This document shows, piece by piece, positions 8,594 through 14,765 of a stretch of DNA of 22,524 bases (position 1 is its first letter; each line of letters opens with the position of its first letter). The notes under the pieces were generated by a model that was given only the letters and a program-made list of their open reading frames with translations, did no database searches and was not told the origin of the DNA. Source of the stretch: an uncultured Fibrobacter sp. (GTDB lineage: Bacteria > Fibrobacterota > Fibrobacteria > Fibrobacterales > Fibrobacteraceae); contig NZ_ONDD01000046.1 in NCBI RefSeq assembly GCF_900316465.1, positions 1 to 22,524 on the forward strand. The letters are read 5' to 3'. A program made the translations under genes and the position numbers.

Positions 8594-9334
8594 ATGGGTA
8601 AACTTACTGGTAAAAAGGCAATCGTGACCGGCGCTTCTCGCGGTATCGGTCTTGCCATTGCAACCAAGCTCGCCAGCGAAGGTGCTGACGTTGCCATTCT
8701 CTCTACCTCGGTCAAGGAAGAACTGGCCGCTAAACTTTCCGCCGAACTTGGGGTGCAGGTCAAGAGCTATGCTTGCAACGTGGCCGACTCCGAAACGGTG
8801 CAGAACGTGTTCAAGCAGATTATTGCTGACATGGGCACGGTCGACATTCTGGTGAACAACGCCGGTATTACCCGCGATGGCCTGCTCATGCGCATGAAGG
8901 ACGAAGACTTCGACGCCGTGATCGCCACCAACCTGCGTTCCGTGTTCCTTTGCACCCGTGCCGTGGCCCGCACCATGATGGGCAAGCGCACCGGCCGTAT
9001 CATCAACATTTCGAGCATTAACGCCCTGCACGGCCAGGCTGGTCAGGCAAACTATGCCGCAGCCAAGGCTGGCATTATCGGCATGACCCGCTCGAACGCT
9101 ATGGAATTTGCCTCCCGTGGCATTACCGTGAACGCCATTGCCCCCGGTTTTATCGGTACCGACATGACCGCTGCCATGGATGAAGCCACCAAGGAAAAAT
9201 ATGCCGCCCAGATCCCCCTCGGACGTATCGGAAAACCCGAAGATATTGCCAATGCGGCCGCATTTTTGGCATCCGACGACGCCTGCTACATCACCGGCCA
9301 GATTCTTGGTGTCGATGGTGGGTTGAACGCCTAG
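8594..9334 (+). CDS. fabG: 3-oxoacyl-[acyl-carrier-protein] reductase
   Basis: NADPH-dependent reduction of 3-oxoacyl-ACP to 3-hydroxyacyl-ACP in the elongation cycle. A 246-residue classical short-chain dehydrogenase: nucleotide-binding TGASRGIG at 12-19, NNAG at 88-91, Asn113, and the catalytic triad Ser141, Tyr154, Lys158 (in QANYAAAKAG, a very FabG-like stretch). The C-terminus ends ITGQILGVDGGLNA, typical of FabG. It is 28 nt downstream of fabD and 51 nt upstream of acpP, so very likely co-transcribed. The start is preceded by the weak Shine-Dalgarno-like AGGTAA. The position between fabD and acpP supports FabG over other short-chain dehydrogenases. Confidence 0.96.
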   Translation: MGKLTGKKAIVTGASRGIGLAIATKLASEGADVAILSTSVKEELAAKLSAELGVQVKSYACNVADSETVQNVFKQIIADMGTVDILVNNAGITRDGLLMRMKDEDFDAVIATNLRSVFLCTRAVARTMMGKRTGRIINISSINALHGQAGQANYAAAKAGIIGMTRSNAMEFASRGITVNAIAPGFIGTDMTAAMDEATKEKYAAQIPLGRIGKPEDIANAAAFLASDDACYITGQILGVDGGLNA

Positions 9335-9385
9335 GCATTTTTTACTAAATTTGAACTCAAACAATCAATCCAAATGGAGATTACA

Positions 9386-9625
9386 ATGAACGAAGAAATT
9401 TTCAAGAAGGTCACCGCTGTTATCGTTGACAAGCTCGGCGTTAAGGCTGAAGATGTGAAGCCGGAATCCGAATTCGGTAACGACCTCGGTGCCGACTCCC
9501 TCGACCGCGTGGAACTCGTGATGGCCCTCGAAGACGAATTCGAAGTCGAAATCCTCGACTCCGACGCCGAAAAGTTTGCCAAGGTTGCCGACGTGGTTGC
9601 CTTCATCGAAGCTAAGAAGGCTTAA
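9386..9625 (+). CDS. acpP: Acyl carrier protein
   Basis: Small acidic carrier of growing acyl chains in fatty acid synthesis. It has 79 residues, with Ser38 in GADSLDRVEL as the site for the 4'-phosphopantetheine arm. The ATG at 9386 is chosen because GGAG lies at 9376-9379, 6 nt upstream, and the protein then begins MNEEIFKKV like other AcpP. An in-frame ATG at 9374 overlaps that ribosome binding site and is rejected. A terminator follows 33 nt after the stop, consistent with an abundant transcript ending here. fabF, which often follows acpP in other bacteria, is absent; rnc comes next. Confidence 0.97.
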   Translation: MNEEIFKKVTAVIVDKLGVKAEDVKPESEFGNDLGADSLDRVELVMALEDEFEVEILDSDAEKFAKVADVVAFIEAKKA

Positions 9626-9657
9626 TTTATTAGCCTCTCTCGATAAGAAACTAGACT

Positions 9658-9690
9658 GGGTGGCCCGGAATGGGTTGCCCTTTCTTTTTT
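9658..9690 (+). terminator. Rho-independent terminator after acpP
   Basis: A 9-bp stem GGGTGGCCC (9658-9666) / GGGTTGCCC (9672-9680), with three G-U pairs in the RNA and a 5-nt loop, followed by TTTCTTTTTT. It ends the fab transcript and should at least partly uncouple rnc from it. Confidence 0.75.
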
Positions 9691-9707
9691 AAACTTGAAA
9701 CCTATCT

Positions 9708-10526
9708 ATGGAAAATCAAAATCTACTCCACAAAGTGCTGAAACTCTGGTTTCGCCAGAAGTCCGATGGCGGGCTTGAGGCGAAGCTCGGGTACCGGTTC
9801 AAGGATCCTGAACTTTTGGCGCACGCCCTGGTGCACCGCTCCTTTTTGACGGGCACGGACATGCCTTACGTGAGCAACAACGAACGTCTGGAATTCCTGG
9901 GCGATTCCGTGCTGAACATGCTCACCACCGAATACCTTTACAAGACTTACCCCGACGACCCGGAAGGTGAACTTTCCAAGCGCAAGAGCGCGATTGTTTC
10001 GGGACATGCCTGCGCGCAGTCTTCCAAGGAATGGAGCCTGAGCGAATACGTGAAGGTGGGCAAGGCCGAAGAAAAGCTCGGCGGCCGCGGCAAAGAAAGT
10101 ATTCTGGCCGACGCTTACGAAGCGGTTCTTGGCGCCGTCTATCTGGATGGTGGCCTCGAAGAAGTCCGCGTGATTCTGAACAAGTTCCACTTTCCGCGTG
10201 TGCAAGAGATTATCTCTGCCGAAGACTTTATCAACCACAAGAGTGAATTGCTGGAATATCTGCAGGGCAAGCTCCGCACGGTGCCGGAATATGTGGTGGT
10301 CGATGAATCGGGCCCGGAACACCAGAAGGTGTTCACGGTCGAAGTCCATGTGGACGGCCGCGTGTACGGTCGCGGACAGGGTGGCAACAAGAAGAAGGCC
10401 GAACAGGAGGCCTCTCGCGTGTCGCTCGAAATGCTTTTAGCTGAGGCTGCCAAAGCCGAATCGGAAAAAGGCCCCGAAGAATCGAAGCCTAAAAAGCAGA
10501 AGCAGCGCCACGTCGGCCTGCCGTAA
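9708..10526 (+). CDS. rnc: Ribonuclease III
   Basis: Double-strand-specific endoribonuclease that processes rRNA precursors and other structured RNAs. The protein has 272 residues. The RNase III catalytic domain occupies about 24-158, with signature NERLEFLGD at 58-66 and catalytic metal ligands Asp66, Asp135 and Glu138 (in ADAYEAVLGAVYLDGG). A double-stranded-RNA-binding domain spans about 176-245, with the basic GNKKKAEQEAS segment. An added charged Lys/Glu-rich tail (about 246-272) makes it somewhat longer than the E. coli enzyme. It sits 82 nt after acpP, a fab-rnc order common in bacteria. No clear Shine-Dalgarno is visible; the start is set by homology. Confidence 0.96.
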   Translation: MENQNLLHKVLKLWFRQKSDGGLEAKLGYRFKDPELLAHALVHRSFLTGTDMPYVSNNERLEFLGDSVLNMLTTEYLYKTYPDDPEGELSKRKSAIVSGHACAQSSKEWSLSEYVKVGKAEEKLGGRGKESILADAYEAVLGAVYLDGGLEEVRVILNKFHFPRVQEIISAEDFINHKSELLEYLQGKLRTVPEYVVVDESGPEHQKVFTVEVHVDGRVYGRGQGGNKKKAEQEASRVSLEMLLAEAAKAESEKGPEESKPKKQKQRHVGLP

Positions 10527-10545
10527 TCTTGTCTTTTGCATTGTC

Positions 10546-10567
10546 ATCCCGGGCTCCGACCCGGGAT
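10546..10567. repeat. REP-like palindrome between convergent rnc and lipoprotein gene
   Basis: Perfect 8-bp arms ATCCCGGG / CCCGGGAT around a 6-nt loop, preceded by GTC and followed by CTCCTTTTT. It lies in the 48-bp gap between two convergent genes, where it could act as a weak terminator for rnc (pyrimidine and T-rich after the stem). Its GATCTCCTTTT end is shared with the 88-bp repeats and nearly with the palindrome at 17537-17557. Confidence 0.65.
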
Positions 10568-10574
10568 CTCCTTT

Positions 10575-11789
10575 TTACTTGATGATAAAGTCGCTGGGCT
10601 TGATGCCGTAGAACACGACGTCGTCAATCCAGAATTCTGTGCTGTCGTAGGCGGCGATCGAAATCGTCGTCACGTTCTCGCTGATGACTTCCCAGCCGAG
10701 GTTTCCGTACTTGTCGTCGCGCGGCTTGAAGTTTTCGGGCTTTATAACTCGGCGCGTCCACTCGTCGCTAGTCTTGAGCGTGTCGTAGGCGAGTGTCTTG
10801 CCTTCGGTGTTTGATTCGCCCAAGGTTTCCAGGATAATCGAGATGACGCCTGTGCCGCGAGCGTAGTAAACGATAGAATCGGTCGCGGACAAGTCGCAGG
10901 GCGATTCTTCCTTGCAAATCCAGATTCCGTAGAACGACCAGGAACCACGCATGGCTGCCGAAGTTTCCCAATAAATAGCGTTCCCTTCGCGATCTGCGCC
11001 CGCTTCGACAATGAATTCCGAGAGGTCTTTGCGGGTTTCGGGAATGATTTCGACTTCGGGAGTCGTCTTGACGCTTGTGTCGGTAGAAGACATGTAGCCC
11101 GTTTCGCTGATGCCGAGTTCCTTGATTGTGAATTGGGCACTTGCCGATTCAAAATCCAGCACCTTGACCGAGTCGGGCTCGAAGGTGCGCACGTTTGCAG
11201 AAACATCTTCGCCGGCATCGATTTTGGTGGACTGTTCGACAACGCTGTCGCCAATGATCACGCGCATGTCGTATTCGTACGGCGGCAGCGAATCCATTTC
11301 GTAAAAGCCTTCGCTGTCGGTTTTAACCAGGCGATCGGTGCCGTACACTTGCACCCAGGCGTAGTCGACGCTGTCGGGCAAGTAAACCTTGCCGCGCAGG
11401 CTGCCCGTTTTTTCGAGGGCGTACTGTACGGAATCGCCTTCTTGAATGTCTTTGGCCGAAATCTTGGTGAACAGGCCTTCGCCGGCGTCGACAATTTCAA
11501 TCATTGCCTCATTTACGCTAAGGCTGTCGATGTGAATTTGGCCCAAGGAATCGGTCGTGAATTCCTCGAAGAAAATAGCTTTGGAAGAATCGTCTTCGAT
11601 GTCGCGGACAAAGTCCACGGAACGCATGCGGGCGACAACGCCCACCGCCGGTTTAGAATCTTCACGGACAATCTGAATCAAGAACGCGTTTTCGGTTTCA
11701 ACGGTACTAATGCCCGCGACTTCTTTGTCGGAGCAAGCCCAAAAGGCCAGGGGCGCTAAACACGCGAGTAGCAAAAACAGTCGTTTCAT
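10575..11789 (-). CDS. Predicted lipoprotein with regulatory-like beta-sandwich and C-terminal jelly-roll (CBM-like) region
   Basis: 404 residues. N-terminal lipoprotein signal MKRLFLLLACLAPLAFWACS with probable lipidated Cys19, although the FWAC box is not canonical. Residues about 35-120 and 127-205 look like carboxypeptidase-regulatory or transthyretin-like beta-sandwiches (GSLRGKVYLPDS ... TDSEGFYEMDSLPP). The region about 206-404 has the pattern of a carbohydrate-binding-type jelly roll (GSWSFYGIWICKEE, YDTLKTSDEWTRRVI, TTISIAAYDSTEFWIDDVVFYG). No catalytic motif is seen. It starts 3 nt after the TIGR02147-type regulator, with a good GAGGGG ribosome binding site inside the end of that gene, so the two are co-transcribed. 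Likely an envelope-anchored sugar- or surface-interacting protein; exact role unknown. Confidence 0.8.
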   Translation of the reverse strand: MKRLFLLLACLAPLAFWACSDKEVAGISTVETENAFLIQIVREDSKPAVGVVARMRSVDFVRDIEDDSSKAIFFEEFTTDSLGQIHIDSLSVNEAMIEIVDAGEGLFTKISAKDIQEGDSVQYALEKTGSLRGKVYLPDSVDYAWVQVYGTDRLVKTDSEGFYEMDSLPPYEYDMRVIIGDSVVEQSTKIDAGEDVSANVRTFEPDSVKVLDFESASAQFTIKELGISETGYMSSTDTSVKTTPEVEIIPETRKDLSEFIVEAGADREGNAIYWETSAAMRGSWSFYGIWICKEESPCDLSATDSIVYYARGTGVISIILETLGESNTEGKTLAYDTLKTSDEWTRRVIKPENFKPRDDKYGNLGWEVISENVTTISIAAYDSTEFWIDDVVFYGIKPSDFIIK

Positions 11790-11792
11790 GTT

Positions 11793-12665
11793 TTACCCCT
11801 CTTTCTTGGTTCGTGGATCGTTAGAAATGTCGGCCACCGGGTAAAGCGCAAATACAAACTGCATAGCGCGGTTAGGCTTGTTGACCTCGGCCACTCTGCG
11901 TTGTACCTGGCGCCTGAACTCCAGAGTCATTTCGTTCAAGTCGGCAAAGCAGTCCTCATCGACTCCCACCAGCAGCGAAGAAATATTGCGCTTGGCAGGT
12001 TCCACTGCAATCAGGGAGTTCTGCGCGAGCGCCAAAAGTTGATTCTGGTAGCTGCGGATGGCGGCGGTCTTTGTGGCTGACCCTGCCGATGTAAAGTTAG
12101 CAGTTGTTGCGGCGTAACGTTCCGAGGCAAGCGGCGTAATGAGCTTTAAATCCTTCAAAACGGTTATGGCTTCGCGGACTTGGTCTTCGGAAACGGTCGG
12201 CGAAATCTGCTTGACCAGGTGCGAAACTTCGGCATGCCCGCCATTCATCTCGATAAGGGCGCGCACCACGGGAATCCACCACTTGCTTAAGAACAGGTAT
12301 TCGCTTGCACTCAGCTTGCGCAAGTCCACATCTTGCAAGGCGAGCGCCATCTTGTAAAGCTTGTCCTTTTTGGCGGGGGACTTGGTCTTGGAGGCGGCCA
12401 CCAGAATTTCGAAAAGTTCGCCCTTGCGGCCCTTTAGGTCGAGCAAGTCTTTTGCCAAGGGAATGCTGCGGTTCGGCAGGTGCAGTTCCTTGTTCAGCAC
12501 TCGGAAAATCTGGCTTGTTTCAAGCCCCAATTTTTGCCCCATTATCTTGTAGGAATACAGTGGCATATCCAGCTTGCGCTGGGTATAGTAATTCTTGAGC
12601 AGGTCCCTGTAATCGCTTATTTCGTCAATGTTGAGCATAGGCCAGTTCCCTAAATAGTAATCCAT
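11793..12665 (-). CDS. TIGR02147-type (DUF4423-like) putative transcriptional regulator
   Basis: 290 residues, cytoplasmic, no signal peptide. The N-terminal part matches the pattern of the TIGR02147 family known from Fibrobacter paralogues: a DYRDLLKNYYTQRK opening, then a helix-turn-helix-like segment (about 40-63, YKIMGQKLGLETSQIFRVL). A longer helical C-terminal region contains YLFLSKWWIPVVRALIE and a winged-helix-like stretch (about 155-200). Function is not experimentally known to me; DNA binding is inferred. It is transcribed divergently from the GH54 arabinofuranosidase across a 148-bp gap and upstream of a lipoprotein gene in the same operon. An alternative start at the Met of MLNIDEISDY, nine codons later, is possible. 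Confidence 0.8.
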   Translation of the reverse strand: MDYYLGNWPMLNIDEISDYRDLLKNYYTQRKLDMPLYSYKIMGQKLGLETSQIFRVLNKELHLPNRSIPLAKDLLDLKGRKGELFEILVAASKTKSPAKKDKLYKMALALQDVDLRKLSASEYLFLSKWWIPVVRALIEMNGGHAEVSHLVKQISPTVSEDQVREAITVLKDLKLITPLASERYAATTANFTSAGSATKTAAIRSYQNQLLALAQNSLIAVEPAKRNISSLLVGVDEDCFADLNEMTLEFRRQVQRRVAEVNKPNRAMQFVFALYPVADISNDPRTKKEG

Positions 12666-12813
12666 TCAATAAAATAACCTTTTCTCGGGCCGAAAAGCAA
12701 AAAAAGAGCGAATCGTTTTTGACAAAAATGCAATAGAAGAATCTCCAAAGGCGTGATTTTGGCCCGTTTTAGAGGTAATTTGATATTGGTTGGTAAAAAA
12801 GAGGGATGTTGGG
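12666..12813. promoter_or_regulatory. Shared divergent promoter region between regulator and arabinofuranosidase genes
   Basis: 148 bp, A/T-rich. A TTGACA sequence on the + strand at 12719-12724 is a perfect consensus -35, but no good -10 lies 16-18 nt further on. GAGGGA at 12801-12806 is the ribosome binding site for the ATG at 12814. As the only gap between the divergent genes it must contain both promoters and is the natural place for a regulator site; no clear operator palindrome is seen. Confidence 0.45.
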
Positions 12814-14544
12814 ATGAAATACAATTCATTTTTGACAGTGCTGGCGCTTGTGGCGCCCACCATGGTCTTGGCCAAAGAAGGCCCCTGTGACATTTACGCA
12901 AAGGCAAACACCCCGTGCGTGGCGGCGCATAGTTTGACGCGCGCGCTTTTCGGGGAGTATAATGGCAACCTGTACCAGGTTCGTCGAGCCGATGGAGCCA
13001 CTAAAGATATTCCGCTCGAAGAAAAGGGCGGGTATGTCAATTCCTCGGTGCAAGACGAATTCTGCAAAGGTTCCAGGTGTACCATCTCGATCATTTACGA
13101 CCAGTCGGAATACAAGAACGACCTGAAAAAATCGCCCGTGGTATACTGGCTTAAAGAAGGCGGTAAAGAGGCGATTGCGGACAAGGCTCCCATTTACATT
13201 AACGGGCGCAAGGCTTATGGCTTTTATCGCGACGCCTGGTCTGCCACCGGTTACCGCAATAACAATACCAAAGGTGTAGCCACCGGCGACGAAGAAGAAT
13301 CCATGTACATGGTCGTTGACGGCAGACATTACAACGACTTGTGCTGTTTCAACTACGGAAATGCAGAAACAACCGGTAACGATGACGGCCCTGGAACCAT
13401 GGAATGCATCTACTTCGGAAGCGACAAGGACTGGGGCGGTCCAGGACAAGGAAACGGTCCGTGGGTTGCCGCCGACTTGGAAGACGGCGTATTCAAGGGA
13501 AACGATGCTGGTTGGCAATGGGGCAAGACCCATACAACACCGTGGCCAGACGCACTTTCTATTGAAGCAGACTATGTGACCGCCATGCTCAAAGGACCGA
13601 ATGACGGAACGTTCAAGCTCAAGGGCGGCAGCGCTCAAAAAGGAACCCTCAACACCATGTGGGACGGACCGCGCAAAAGAGGCTACAGCCCACGCAAGCT
13701 GCAAGGCGCCATCGTGCTCGGCAATGGCGGTGACGGCAGCGACGGCGGTGCAGGAACGTTCTTCGAAGGTGTGATGACCATCGGAAACCCGCCCGATTCC
13801 GTTGACGATTTGGTACAGGCAAACATCGTTGCCGCCGGTTACGGAAGCAAAATTGACATTTTCAAAAAAGTCGAAATTGAACCGTTCAAAGATACACTTA
13901 CCATCCCCGGAAAAATCGAAGTCGAGAACTATGATAAAGGCGGCAACGGCCGCGGATTCCTGGACAGCGATATCGAAAACGAAAACAGCCTCTACCGCGA
14001 TGACAACGCAGGCCTCGACAGCGCAGAAGGCGCCATCATTTACGGCTGGGGTTATGCCGATGACTGGTTACGTTACACGGTAAAAGCGTCCAAGAACGAC
14101 TCGCTCACGCTCACGGCGCGCGTCGCCTCCCCAAGCGATAGCACATTCTTCTCCGTACTCGTTGACGAGAAAAAAGTCGTCACCGTGATGGTCCCGAATA
14201 CCGGCGACTGGAAGACGTTTGAAACGGTTGCGGTTTCCGTGCCCGCAATTGCAGAAGGTGCGCATGTGCTAAAAATAAAGATTGACAAGCCGTACTTCAA
14301 TCTCGACTGGATTGAATTTACAATCGCAAAATCCACCACCCAAATGCCGAGATTCAAAAGCAACTTCACTTCAACACCACAAACGGCTACCGTATATGAC
14401 GTTCTCGGAAATCGCGTTATCACTTTCCGTGCAGATGAAAAGACGATATATAGAGCATGGGATAAAGTTCGTATGAATCTTCCCAACGGAATTTATGTCA
14501 TCAAAACGAACAATAAAATTGTCCGAGCAGTAAAGACAAAATAA
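12814..14544 (+). CDS. Secreted GH54 alpha-L-arabinofuranosidase with CBM6 and C-terminal secretion-type tail
   Basis: Releases L-arabinofuranose from arabinoxylan or arabinan side chains outside the cell. 576 residues from the ATG at 12814 (GAGGGA 7 nt upstream; the in-frame ATG at 12790 would add MVKKRDVG ahead of the signal peptide). Signal peptide 1-20 (VLA cut). GH54 catalytic domain about 21-347, clearly like fungal AbfB: GPCDIY, TPCVAAHS, IIYDQS, GYRNNNTKGVATGDE, HYNDLCCFNYGNAE. By alignment from memory to the Aspergillus enzyme, the nucleophile is Glu197 (GTMECIYFG) and the acid/base Asp307 (GNGGDGSDG). The six disulfide cysteines are kept: 25-35, 84-89 and the vicinal 177-178; Cys198 is extra. 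CBM6 about 365-502 (KIEVENYDKGG ... FNLDWIEF). A C-terminal tail about 520-576 (VYDVLGNRV ... NGIYVIKT) resembles Fibrobacter and type IX-like sorting tails. It lacks the CBM42 found in fungal homologues. Confidence 0.93.
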   Translation: MKYNSFLTVLALVAPTMVLAKEGPCDIYAKANTPCVAAHSLTRALFGEYNGNLYQVRRADGATKDIPLEEKGGYVNSSVQDEFCKGSRCTISIIYDQSEYKNDLKKSPVVYWLKEGGKEAIADKAPIYINGRKAYGFYRDAWSATGYRNNNTKGVATGDEEESMYMVVDGRHYNDLCCFNYGNAETTGNDDGPGTMECIYFGSDKDWGGPGQGNGPWVAADLEDGVFKGNDAGWQWGKTHTTPWPDALSIEADYVTAMLKGPNDGTFKLKGGSAQKGTLNTMWDGPRKRGYSPRKLQGAIVLGNGGDGSDGGAGTFFEGVMTIGNPPDSVDDLVQANIVAAGYGSKIDIFKKVEIEPFKDTLTIPGKIEVENYDKGGNGRGFLDSDIENENSLYRDDNAGLDSAEGAIIYGWGYADDWLRYTVKASKNDSLTLTARVASPSDSTFFSVLVDEKKVVTVMVPNTGDWKTFETVAVSVPAIAEGAHVLKIKIDKPYFNLDWIEFTIAKSTTQMPRFKSNFTSTPQTATVYDVLGNRVITFRADEKTIYRAWDKVRMNLPNGIYVIKTNNKIVRAVKTK

Positions 14545-14569
14545 GACACCTCCACACACCCCAAAAACA

Positions 14570-14600
14570 CCCCGCAGGCTCTAGCTTGCGGGGCGTTTCT
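14570..14600 (+). terminator. Rho-independent terminator after the arabinofuranosidase gene
   Basis: An 11-bp stem from 14570 to 14593 (CCCCGCAGGCT / GCTTGCGGGG with one G-U pair, tight loop), followed by CGTTTCT. It starts 25 nt after the stop. The T-tract is short, but stem strength and placement support it; it may also serve as a barrier to the convergent fumarase transcript. Confidence 0.75.
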
Positions 14601-14621
14601 ATTGAAAGGGTGGATATCTGA

Positions 14622-14651
14622 CTAAATGAGACCTTCGAAGAAGTTGTTACC
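14622..14651 (-). pseudogene. Relic of a second fumarase gene 3' end (nine codons plus stop)
   Basis: Read on the - strand this encodes GNNFFEGLI followed by TAG, exactly the last nine residues of the live fumarase, whose end is at 14766-14795. The two 27-nt coding stretches differ at four positions, all third codon positions and all synonymous; the stop also differs (TAG versus TAA). Upstream of the nine codons the match ends (Trp replaces Lys). The pattern points to the tail of a diverged fumarase paralogue left after deletion or recombination. Too short to have any function as a protein. Confidence 0.75.
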
Positions 14652-14664
14652 CCAATGAGACTCC

Positions 14665-14737
14665 GTATTTGGCTATCGCATTAAAGAACTTATGACGCCA
14701 AATACTCCGCGCTTCTACGGCTCGTTAATACGAGCCG
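14665..14737. other. Two consecutive hairpins between the fumarase relic and fumarase
   Basis: Hairpin A: perfect 9-bp arms GTATTTGGC (14665-14673) and GCCAAATAC (14697-14705) with a 23-nt loop. Hairpin B: perfect 8-bp arms CGGCTCGT (14718-14725) and ACGAGCCG (14730-14737) with a TAAT loop. They lie downstream of fumarase on its transcript (- strand). No T-run follows, so they are not typical intrinsic terminators; they could stabilise the mRNA 3' end or be remnants of a small mobile repeat. Confidence 0.5.
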
Positions 14738-14765
14738 CATCCGCTTGGCGCAAGGGCAACATCTT

